Positions 54,142-64,000 of a DNA stretch of 64,000 bases are shown here, piece by piece. Both the position numbers and the translations under genes were made by a program. Each line of letters opens with the position of its first letter. The first letter of the stretch is position 1. The DNA is taken from contig OZ024900.1 of the NCBI GenBank assembly GCA_964017195.1, positions 33,372,641-33,436,640 on the forward strand. The letters are read 5' to 3'. The notes beneath the pieces were generated by a model. It was not told where the DNA came from and did no database searches. It saw only the letters and a program-made list of their open reading frames with translations. The DNA comes from Siderastrea radians. Taxonomy: Eukaryota > Cnidaria > Anthozoa > Scleractinia > Rhizangiidae.

Positions 54142-54280
54142 CTTATTAGACGGTTTAGTGTGTAGTATCGTGGGACATTTTTACTCGTCTCTTGTATTTT
54201 GACTCGCCCTACGGGCTTGCCAAAATACGGTGCGACTCGTAAAAATATCCCACGATACTACACACTAAACCGTCTAATAA
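54142..54280. mobile_element. Palindromic MITE (CTTATTAGACGG ends)
   Basis: 139 bp, arms CTTATTAGACGGTTTAGTGT to the complementary end with nearly perfect pairing through 'gtatcgtgggacatttttac'. The centre is 'gactcgccctacgggcttgcc'. It lies right beside the preceding TIR element. Confidence 0.8.
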
Positions 54281-54588
54281 GATATATTTATGGGTCTATG
54301 TTATTACTCATGTCATAAAGGTACAGGAAAAATAAAGTGTGAAAATCTTGAGTGAGAATGCAGCGGGATGAGTTACCCTCAAAGGCTTCTCTTGGCTGTT
54401 TTAAGAAACACGCATAAAAGCCATGCAATGTACGTTTTCAGTATTGAAATGCCAACATTTCTTTAAATTATTCTCTCCTCTATAAAGTGTTGTTTTTTTG
54501 TCAGCGCTTTTAGTTACGCAATGCAAGCTAGAACTTTCTTTTTGCAATCGTAGTATAAAGCTGTCATTTAAACTTTGTTTTCCATTAC

Positions 54589-54960
54589 TTTTATCTTCCC
54601 GTTGTTAGTTCCGTCCTCTTTTTTCCACACACATTGTTTCCAGTTGGTTTGTGGTACTGCACTAGCCGGACTTGCTTTTACGCTTTCTCCTTTCTCTCCC
54701 TTGTCTCCTTTATTTCCTTGGGCACCCACAATTCCCGGCTTTCCTTTAATTCCCATCATTCCTGGTGGCCCGCTTTTCCCACGAGGCCCCTCGGGACCTC
54801 TCTCCCCTTTTGGACCCGGCATTCCTTGTGCTCCTTTGTCACCAGTCTGTCCTTTAGATCCATCCCTTCCCTGTGGATCTTGCAGGCCTGGAACACCGGG
54901 CATTCCCGGCATGCCATTTGATCCTGGAATGCCTGGAAAACCTTGACCAATGATAGATTT
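54589..54960 (-). CDS. CTHRC1-like: CTHRC1-like copy 5, exon 2 (collagen region, one Gly lost)
   Basis: 372 nt, phase 0, KSIIGQGFPGIPG to NWKQCVWKKEDG and GTAATGG. The frame is intact, but the eighth triplet reads D-P-Q instead of G-P-Q (PGLQDPQGRD), a Gly-to-Asp change near 54884 that would locally kink the triple helix. The other 28 triplets are regular. Confidence 0.85.
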
Positions 54961-56147
54961 CTGGAAAAGAGGTTGGATTTGATTACACAACCAAACACAG
55001 GACCAAACCCAAAACAAATAACAAGTAACCCTCTCGCATGTACATGTATACCAGCAATCTGTCAAAAATCCATGCGTGGGACTGATTATATAGAGAACTG
55101 GTTTTGCACATGGAGGGTTCAAATAAAGATGCTGAATGAATAAAGGATATAATCCGAAAGAAGATAGCGTAGAGAGGTTTTAAATATTTATGCCGGGTTA
55201 TGATAACTATAAATAAAGTAATTTTGACTCGGTCAGCCGAGCAATTTCTTTCATATAAACGATCGGTTAAAGTTGTCTTGGTATGGAAGGTGACCGCTCC
55301 ACCGGGAGAAACTGTTATCCACATAAACAGGCCATAAGTTATTTAATGGATGGACGAAGTGAGAAAGGAAACTGTAGGGGAGGCGGCAAAGAGAGCGAGA
55401 AATGACCTGCTTACATTATTCGCTCTCTAGAGACTCGGTGAAGTAGCAGCTGTCAGTAAGCTCTTTAGAGCCAAATGGCTTAAGAGCATTATATAGCTCC
55501 AAAAGATAAAACTTCGTTTTGAGCCTAAACTGAACAACGTAGCTGCTACATTTGAAAGACAGTGAAATTAAAATAACCTTATGAGCTTCATTTTAATTAA
55601 TTCTTTGATAATCTTAAAAGAAGCTTATGATCATAAGCGCCTTATAAAAGAAGCTTACGAGAGCTCCCAATACATTCCTGAAGAGATTAGGGCCTGTTTA
55701 AAGCTGCTTGAACAAAACTATGTAACACTCCTGGTAATACTCTGTGTAAAATTAATCCCAAAAACCTGGAATGTTCTTGCTTCTTCTTGATAAGGCTCAG
55801 AACAATTTTAACCCCGTTTAAAACTAGTTTTAGTCAAAAGAGTGGCGTTATGTAGTCTACACACTGCTCTTAATTTAGAAAATGTTCAAAAATATAGAGG
55901 ATAGCGAGTAATATTTAGTGTTGTCTTCCAGCTAGGGTTACTATCCTAATACAAGCTACGAAAGCAAAACCTCCCTAAAATCAAACTTGTGCTAGTTGGC
56001 GTAAATTTTTGGAATCTCCTGGTTCGAATTTGTGCCAATATCTTCATATTCCCGCACAAATTTGCCCTCTATCCGAAAACAGGTCTTCTTCAAGGTTGTC
56101 ACCCATGTTACAATCAGCTGAGTAAAATGCTGTGCAATTGCACTGAC
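54961..56147 (-). other. Intron 1 of CTHRC1-like copy 5
   Basis: 1.19 kb, colinear with copies 3 and 4. No inserted element is seen. Confidence 0.65.
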
Positions 56148-56261
56148 CTCGCATAAATCTTTTGGAGCGTCCATTTTCTGTTGGACTTGTGGTTTTGTTG
56201 TCGTTGCCAGTGAACCCACTGACAAACAGATAACCAGCACGACAGCAAAGTACCGTGCCAT
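56148..56261 (-). CDS. CTHRC1-like: CTHRC1-like copy 5, exon 1 (signal peptide)
   Basis: 114 nt, ATG at 56261: MARYFAVVLVICLSVGSLA signal peptide, TTTKPQVQQ linker and KDLCE before GAG|GTCAGT. Nearly identical to copy 3 exon 1 at the start. Confidence 0.85.
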
Positions 56262-58629
56262 GGTAGAGAATGCGCCAATACACTCTACTTCTGCAGCGAT
56301 GATGTCAAATACGTGCTTGTTTTTCAAGAGCTAGTCTTTATTTCCGTGTGGAACTTAAGTGACGTATCATTCAGAAGCTGAATACTGGTGATTTGCCATC
56401 ATGATTGGCACTTAGCACATTAGAGTCCCCAGCAAAGGGCTGATTTAAAATAACTCAGGGCTCCGTGCCAAGTCAAGGTGCCAAAATACATAGGCATGGT
56501 AAAGAATACGCCAGCACTCTGCCCTCCACTTTAATGACATTTCCTGAGTTTTCAAGGGTGAGTTTTTATTTTAAGACTGATTTTGATTGATGTGTCAGTC
56601 GGACACTGCATGTTGTTGATTTCAGTGCCGTCCATTGTGACATATCACATTAAAGTCCCTAGTAAAGGGGTTGAGGTCTCCATAATCCAGGATTAAGGAT
56701 TCCATAATAAAATATGATTGATGTGCCGTCCATTTTGACATATCACGTTAGAGACCCCAGCATAGGGGTTAAGGACTCCATAAGCCGGGATCTCTCCAAG
56801 AAAAATGCATTACTGGAGAACAATCAATAACTAGGTTTAGGTGTCAGAGTGTTACCTATCACGTGAAATGCTAAATTAAAAAAAATGATGATAGAAAAAT
56901 GAGAAAATAAAAGGAATACATGTAACAAATAAGAATTGAGAGAAGCAAATAATGTTATAGAAGTTGAAGCCCAGGCCTTCTCATTTATTCTGCTGTTTTC
57001 ACCGGAATGAAATGCATATATCAATCAGTGATTTCTCATCTCAGTCTCACACCCAAGCAAAATCATAATTCAGTCGGCAAAACTTTTTCACGAAAAAATT
57101 AGAGAAAGCAAACGCGAAAATATTAACGTGGAGGGAGCTCTGGAGAGTTGGGGGATGAGGGTGGGGCGGAATTTCTGTCCTTGACCACTCTCCTATTCAG
57201 ACAGGTAACCAGTCAGGGTTTAATTTTTCCCTTTGATTCTCGCCGGGTGTACTCCTTACGGTGGGTTACACGGGGTGGTCTATGCAAAAGCGGTGTCATT
57301 GTTTTATGCTGGCTGTAAAAAAAGAATTGGAAAATTGTAAGATATGCACCTGTTTAATTTCCAAGAAACTTTCTTGTGGCTCACGATTTACTGCTTGGAT
57401 ACACGGTGTATTTTTCAATCTCCTTGTTATCTGCATTTTCCTTCGAAGCTGCAAGATACGGACTAGTATTTCAAGTTTTCTGATCTTCTACTAATCGTTG
57501 ACTCATGTATATTCCATGTAGTCGTTTCATTGTTGAGAATAAACGACTTCAACAATTCGCCACACTGTGCTCCTGTAAGGCCTTTGTTCTTATGGAACTC
57601 TCATGTGCGGCTGCCATTTTTAGCAGCTTGGCCGCCATTGGTTGGGATCGACAAAGAAACATTTTACAACCTGGCACCGCGACGTTTGAAAACGAAATTG
57701 CTTTTACCCAAAGCTATGAGGATTTATGCCTTCATGTCTTCTACGCCATTTATTTAGAGTGTTACAACAATATCAAGAAATTCGCTGGAAAGAGGAAAAA
57801 AAAATAAAACAAAGGACGTATGTCACTCACCTATAGACTGGAAAACACAGCTGTCAAAAACATTGTTTTTCATTATGACCTTCATCGTTCCCTTCATGTA
57901 CTTGTTAGTGACTACACGATGATCGCTGTTAGTTTATGGAAAAACCCAAAACTGAAAATTCACGGTGCAGTAGCTATAAGTGTGAAGCAAAACAACTCGA
58001 TTGATGGTAAGTGGTTTTGTAGTCTCTGCTGTATGCTGGGGTTCCAATTTTATCGTGGATTCGGCTCAGAGTGCCTAGAGTTCTCCAAAAGAATTTGTCG
58101 CTTGAAGGCGGTAATGTATTACAAATCCTGTGCCTGACTGCGCAGGCCTCGAATGTCGTGTCTAAATCCTGCCGTTTATCCTTTTTTGGCCCGGCGTTTC
58201 AGAAAAAATGCTTCACATTTTGCTGTTGCTGTTTTTCATGTTGCGTGTAATTTCGTCGTCGTTCCCATTATGGAAAAATCGAATGCAAGAGGTCTCTTAA
58301 ACTGAAAGTCCGTTCACACGAACAAACGTGATAAGCCACCCCAGCTTGTCAGGCAGCTAAATAGCTACACCCGCTTACTTAACTTAATTGACAAACTGAG
58401 ATTTAAAAGTATACATTTTAGACGAATTTCAACAGATTTTCTACTTATGGTTTCATATAGAGAATGTTCAAGTCACGACACATCAATAACCAACCTCATT
58501 ACACAAAACAAAGTTATTTTTATAAAGTAGGCCCCTGCCATCCCAACCTTCCCGCTATTTTGAGCACAAACCCGTTTTCCTTGGACACAGTTGTTTTGAA
58601 CGCCCGCTTTCTGTATTAAACCCTTTTCT
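56262..58629. other. Upstream flank of copy 5 and backbone of unit 6
   Basis: No gene. It holds diverged upstream repeats (56590-56800), a region aligned with 30.92-31.12 kb (57365-57525) and the backbone from about 57.8 kb. Short open frames at 57505-58137 are not conserved in sister units. Confidence 0.6.
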
Positions 58630-58724
58630 GTTCGTAATAATTCTCCCCCTCCCTCCCCTGTTCGTAATAATTCCCCCACTCGGCCCTCCCCTGTTCGTAA
58701 TAATTCTCCCACTCCCCCCCCTTT
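58630..58724. repeat. 30-bp minisatellite, unit 6 (about 3 copies)
   Basis: Three units of the TGTTCGTAATAATTC / CACTCCCTCCCC family, the shortest array of the four. Confidence 0.9.
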
Positions 58725-59339
58725 TACAGCCTGCTGCGCAGGCTACTCGTAATAACTGAAATATTCGTAATAGCGAGGTGTTCGGAAAGCGACCGTTGAC
58801 TGCAGCTTGTGCAAAATTAACGGGAGATCTTTGTTCACATTACGCTCGAATTTTGTGGCTTTTATGTTCTTGCTCAATGCTCAAATATTCTCAAACTTCA
58901 GTTTTAACTTCGACGGTTTAAAACTGTCATTTAAATTACATAAATTTCAAAATAAAGATTTCGTACCAGCAAATCGCAAAAACTAAGGTAACAGGTGTTT
59001 CGGGAAACACTACTGGTGTGGTTAAAAAAATTGTAAAAGCAAATCCAAGGTGGAGGGGGGGGGGAGGAGGCAAGGGAGGGGCGGAGGAGAGGCCAGGGAC
59101 GACCCCAGGTTTCAAAAAGCCGACATTAATTTGCATTAAAATTGTAGGCCCTAGAAGTTCTAAGTGTAGTTAAGTCTTCGGTGGGTCAAACCCTATATGG
59201 TAAATAAAGTTGTCTATTAAAACATTAGCAAACTATCTCTTTGGCATATTTAGAACATAATTAAATAATAAGTCAGTTTAAAGTTTAATGCGACAAATGG
59301 ATGCTTTGTGCCAGGATACTTGACAGAACTAACAGCATG
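58725..59339. other. Array backbone downstream of copy 6
   Basis: Unit backbone with a G-rich stretch at 59056-59070. It includes the uninterrupted target 'aataagtcagtttaaag' corresponding to the Tx1/L1 insertion site. Confidence 0.6.
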
Positions 59340-59345
59340 TTTATT
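59340..59345 (-). terminator. Putative poly(A) signal, CTHRC1-like copy 6
   Basis: AATAAA on the minus strand in the conserved 3' block, 183 nt past the original stop. Confidence 0.4.
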
Positions 59346-59527
59346 TAACAAAATTTTCTTTCTTAGATAGAAGTAAACTACTGTTAGTTTTAGAGGGGAA
59401 TCAAACGTGGAATCATTTCACAATGCTTAAAATTATTACAGCGTTTTACCTTAAAGTGCTCTATCTGGACATTTTGCAATACTGTGACTTCCATTGTGCA
59501 AGCAGAACAGTTTTTGAGAGTCACGAT

Positions 59528-59881
<354 letters not shown>

Positions 59882-60328
59882 CTGCAAGAATGAAATCAAA
59901 GGAAAACAGAGTCAGATTATAAGTCTTAATGGTGTTAACCGTCAGATGGCTTTAATTTCAGTCGTCAAACAATATATGAGAAAAGGTTTTTTTACCGACA
60001 ACCGTCAACGACGGGTGAAGCAACAAACGTCAAATCGATAAAATTTTAATAGTTAACTGACTGACCAATAAGGTTAATTTTTACTGTCAGCTGAAATTGG
60101 TTAGTCTGAACGAGTATTACCTTCAAAAAAGTAGAAATTCACGTGTCATCCCCCAAAATGATTTAACTTAACAAGAAACACGTATAAATGCTAACACTCT
60201 TTCTTTAAATAATTCTCTCCTCTACAAAGTTTTTTTCTCTCAGCGCATTGAGATACACAATGTAACCTAGAACTTTCTTTTCGCAATCTTAGTATAAAGC
60301 AATTATTTAGACTTTGTATTTCCATTAC
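59882..60328 (-). other. Intron 2 of CTHRC1-like copy 6
   Basis: 447 bp, very similar to intron 2 of copy 4. No added element. Confidence 0.65.
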
Positions 60329-60692
60329 TTTTATCTTGCCGTTGTTAGTTGCGTCCTCTTTTTTCCACACACATTGTTTCCAGTTGGTTTGTGGTACTGC
60401 ACTTGCCGGACTTGCTTTTACGCTTTCTCCTTTCTCTCCCTCGTCTCCTTTCTTTCTTTGAGCTCCCACAATTCCCGGCTCTCCTTTAATTCCCATCATT
60501 CCTGGTGGCCCGCTCTTCCCGCGTGGTCCTTCGGGACCTCTCTCCCCCCTTGTACCCGGCATTCCTTGTGCTCCTTTGTCACCAGTTTGTCCTTTAGATC
60601 CATCCCTTCCCTGTGGACCTTGCACCCCTGGAACACCAGGCATTCCCGGCATTCCATGGAATGCCTGGAAAACCATGACCAATAATGGATTT
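60329..60692 (-). pseudogene. CTHRC1-like: CTHRC1-like copy 6, exon 2 (8-nt deletion)
   Basis: 364 nt instead of 372. Eight nt are missing near 60651-60657 in the codons for GSNGMP, breaking the frame after GFPGIP. Further along, a Gly is replaced by Arg (GAQRKK). The donor GTAATGG is kept. Confidence 0.82.
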
Positions 60693-61444
60693 CTAGAAAG
60701 TAAAAAGGATTTGATTAGACAACAAAACACAAGACCCAGTGTAAACTAAATCAAATAACAGTTAATTCGTTTTATGTTTACCAGTAATCTGTCAAACATT
60801 TGGATTGATTATATAGAGATTGTCTTTCCGGGCAGAATGGGCAAAGTCTCCTATGTAAAACAACTAAAAATTGGCACTTTCAATTACCATTGACACTTTC
60901 AAGGAGTCGTTAGAAGTGCCATTTCTAAGCAATCTTACACGTGGCACTTTTCGGAGTCCTTAAAATTGACACTTGTAAACAAAAATAAGAAAACTGGCGC
61001 TTATAAGTTCCAGTCTTAAGAGTCGCTAAAGGTGGTACTTTTGAGTATCATCACAAGAGGAACAGTGGCGACTTTAAGAGTCTTAGAGTGACCAATTAAA
61101 GAAGGAATTTTAGCAATGTACTTTTATTAGCGTTGGTTACAAAGTTTAGCGCGATTTTTATGAGCTGGATTACATAGGGTGGTTTAATTCGATCTCTCTA
61201 GTTCATTTCACATAAGGTACTTTGCCCAGCTGCTGATAATTGAAAAAAAAAAAACACGGTGCCTTAATTAAAGAAGGGAATCCGAATAGGCATAGAAGGT
61301 GTAGTGACGTTTTGAATATTTACCCAGGATTATGATTACTTTAACTGGGTAATTTTTTCTCGGTCAGCAGAAAGATTTTTTTTAATCTCATATAAACGAT
61401 AGGTCAAAGTCGTCTCGGTTGGGAGGGTGAGACTCTTACCTAGG

Positions 61445-61480
<36 letters not shown>

Positions 61481-62663
61481 GGTTATTGTCAATCCCCCCC
61501 CCCCTCCGCCAACAACGGCAGCATAGCTTGTTTTTGGCCATAAAAGAAGTTTATTTCTAGACCTGAAGAAATTAGGAAAGGCTACACCAAGAGAAGAAAT
61601 AAACCTCTCTGCCACCTCACCCTCTAAATATCTCTAAACTTGGTTGGGTGGGGGGAAAGAAAACGACGACAGCGAAAACAGCGTACGTGTGTGCTACAGG
61701 AACGCATAAGGAAAACTAAACTAATAACCTGGTAACCTTTGATCATGGGTGTGTCGTGTGGCGGCTGACATTTAATCCCTTTGCGCATGAGTGCCCAAAG
61801 AGGGACAATCATAATAGCTGAGAAAATCAGTTCCCGAGATCGTTGATATCTACTCAAGGTGGGCAAAGAGGGAAAGGCCTTGAATTTACAGGAGGCAACA
61901 AAGAGAGGGTGTGAAATGGACTGCCCTATTCGCTGCTGAAATGAAACTAAACATAGCCTAGAAAACCTTCCTATTTAATAATTTGCTTAAATTTATCGTT
62001 TGGTAGCCTCTGATCTCTTCAGGAATGTAAAACAGCTCTCTGAAGCTCTCTCGTACGAGCTGTTATACATTCCTGGCCATTCCTGAAGAGATTAGGGGAT
62101 ACTAAATGACAAAGTGAAACAAATTAATAGGGAAGATCTTTTACGGTTTTGTTTACTTTCATGACAGTGGGGCGTTTGAAAGACATGTTTGTGATTAGCT
62201 AAATATTTGAGTAGCAAAAACTTTGAGGAAATGAACTCTTTTCCCGTTCTGTTTATGGAGCGAATAGTAGCTACTCGAAAATCCTTGCCTTCCATTTTCT
62301 TGAAAACGCCACAAAAAGTATAAATAAAGTTATCGAGGAAAACAACATTTATAGACGGTAATTGTTCGGTGCCCTTGTGAGATGGAGAAATTTTTAAAAT
62401 GCCTTTTATAAAATAGATTTGGTCTGCGTAAGAAACAGCACCTCAAGCCACACAGGGAGAGTCCTTAAAATGTCAGATAACTCATTTCTGATTTTCATGG
62501 ATGACATGCAAACTCAATGTCGTCTATCTGGTTGCGGTAAATTTCTCTACTCTCCTGGTTCACATTTGTGGCAATATCGTCAGATTCCCGGAAAAATTTG
62601 GCCTCTCCACCGAAAACTCCCACGTTACAACCAGCTGAGTAAAATGTTGTGCAATTGTACTGA
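60693..62663 (-). other. Intron 1 region of CTHRC1-like copy 6
   Basis: About 2 kb. 60840-61100 has quasi-repeated '(t/a)ggcacttt' phrases every 30-50 bp, absent from other copies. An (AATC)n run lies at 61446-61480 and a C run at 61492-61504. From 62535 the conserved intron block next to exon 1 begins. No gene is supported. Confidence 0.5.
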
Positions 62664-62704
62664 CCTCACATAAATCTTTCGAAGCGTCGGTTTTCTGTTG
62701 AAGT
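62664..62704 (-). pseudogene. CTHRC1-like: CTHRC1-like copy 6, exon 1 remnant
   Basis: Only the 3' part of exon 1 is left: QQKTDASKDLCE and the GAG|GTCAGT donor. The ATG, signal peptide and Thr-rich linker are lost at about 62700, where the sequence changes to 'tcaagttaacctggag'. The copy has no start for secretion. Confidence 0.8.
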
Positions 62705-64000
62705 CAAGTTAACCTGGAGTTAATCAGGGAATTTTTAAAAGACTTTGACTACAGAGGTGTAGTAAAGAATCCGTTAGTACTGCGTGTCTTCTGTAATGAT
62801 ACGTACCGTTTTCCAAAGGTGATCGAAGACGTTCAGTATTTTTCACTTTTTAAAACAATTTTATACAATTTTGACCTAAAATTTTTGAACATTTCATTCG
62901 GGGACTATGTCTATTAATGTGATTGATGTTTCATTCGGAAGCTGAATATTGGTGATTTGCCATCATGAGTGTCACCTAGCACATTGCAGTCCCCAGCGAC
63001 CTCAGGGCTCCGTGCCAGGTAAAGTAGGGCATCAAAATCCCAAAATAGACAGGCATGATAAAGATTGCGCTAGCACTCTGCCGTCTACTGTAACGATATT
63101 TTTCGATTTTTCAAGGGTGATTCTTTATTTTAAACCTGAATTTGATTGATCTGTCAGTTCGGACCGGCTGCATACAGTTGTTGAATTGCCGTCCTTTGTC
63201 AGATATCATGTTATAGTCCCCAGAGGAGTTGAGGACTCCATAATCCAGGATTATGGAGTGTGATATGTCCATTTTGACATATCACATTAGAGTCCCCAGC
63301 CAAGGGGTTAAGGACTCCACGATCCGAGGGTTTCCCAAGAAATATGATATATTGTCCTTCGTGTAAACAGCGTACCTGTAACATCTACCACTGGAGCTAA
63401 AACTGCTTCTGTCTAACGCTAATTATAAAACACTCTTGGGTTACTTAACGTCCTAGTTCAGGGGCCGTTCCAGGAATTTTCCATAGGAAGACTGGCAACT
63501 TGTACCAGCTGCAGGAGCCATAATCGACTAAAACTGGGGACTGACACTGTATAAAGGAAGCAGTTCTACTGTCAGCGTACTTTCACAAAAAAACTGGGCC
63601 ACTTTAGACGTCATAACGTCCACACCTTGACGAGAGAACTACCGTTACAACCTTGTGTCGCAGGGATAAGCGTTTTGAGAGCACGCATGAGGGGACTTGT
63701 TTCCGGCACTAAACTGTGATCTCTGCGACAAGATGTTTTTGGTCCTTGTGAGGAGTCCCAGGGGTTAGTCCCTTCATGTGTGTTGACATTAATGCCTGGA
63801 TGCTTCATTTGACCGAATATTTCAGTAGTTTTGGTCGAAATATCGGCCAACAATTCCCTTTTTGTCACGGGTCCGACTGGTCTTTTTACAGACCAATTTT
63901 TGGAGGTCACAAGTACAGGTCGCTGTTTTGCTGATATACAAACGAACTGGACAGTGTCCCCTGGCATATTAGTTCCCCAGTATGTACATGTATTAGTCTG
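62705..64000. other. Right flank
   Basis: 62760-63340 is the upstream flank of a CTHRC1-like unit, including the diverged upstream repeats (63140-63340). After about 63350 the array homology is lost. A minus-strand open frame of 118 codons (63611-63967) matches no family I know and may lie in an interspersed repeat. Confidence 0.5.

Larger units (their letters stand above)
52762..54588 (-). other. Intron 2 of CTHRC1-like copy 5, enlarged by insertions
   Basis: 1.83 kb against 380-550 bp in the other copies. The extra length is three elements: a 64-bp palindrome (53016-53079), a TIR element with a KIAA1958-like fragment (53210-54139) and a palindromic MITE (54142-54280). Confidence 0.75.

Noticed and set aside
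57505..58137. Plus-strand frames of 100 and 105 codons in the unit 6 backbone
   Set aside because: Sister backbones at 34.7-35.2 and 48.1-48.5 kb do not keep the frames.
63611..63967. 118-codon minus-strand frame as a gene
   Set aside because: No recognised domain, no splice or promoter context, and it lies beyond the array in sequence that looks like an interspersed repeat.

Overview
The window looks like nuclear DNA of an anthozoan cnidarian, most likely a stony coral. It holds intron-containing genes for CTHRC1-like secreted collagens, a YR (DIRS/Ngaro-like) retrotransposon, L2 and Tx1/L1-type LINEs, a Penelope-type GIY-YIG remnant and many palindromic non-autonomous DNA elements. There are no operons, ribosome binding sites or other bacterial features. 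Species assignment is inference.

Backbone: a tandem array of CTHRC1-like genes, all on the minus strand, each with three phase-0 exons: signal peptide (114-120 nt), collagen Gly-X-Y plus start of the C-terminal domain (372 nt), and rest of the C-terminal domain (354-360 nt). Six copies are visible, with exon 3 to exon 1 at 5032-9213, 21625-25150, 31150-33576, 42098-44627, 52405-56261 and 59528-62704. Copies 1, 4 and 5 are intact. Copies 2, 3 and 6 carry different frameshifts, a stop codon or a lost exon. A stub of a seventh copy (49 nt of exon 1) is at 17698-17746. Four units carry a 30-bp minisatellite, expanded to about 1.3 kb at 48.87-50.17 kb.

Left part (2.4-17.7 kb): a single-exon gene at 2830-3903 encodes a ubiquitin-like domain, with an LRLRGG end, fused to a predicted ADP-ribosyltransferase-like domain. 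Its paralogue at 12580-13636 is a pseudogene with one frameshift and two stops. A DIRS/Ngaro-like element (13758-17648) sits 121 bp upstream of the pseudogene. Its reverse transcriptase has lost the YxDD region, while the tyrosine recombinase is complete.

Middle and right: an L2-type LINE (26.28-30.15 kb) has one uninterrupted ORF with a 2A-like DVSPNPGP motif. A full-length Tx1/L1-type LINE (36372-41836) has short target-site duplications and one frameshift per ORF. A TIR element with a 15-bp perfect inverted repeat lies at 50215-51312. A KIAA1958/Crypton-like fragment lies in intron 2 of copy 5. A locus-specific tandem repeat of about 85 bp fills 47.0-48.06 kb. Because the units are paralogous, many insertions can be bounded exactly by comparison with an empty site elsewhere in the window.
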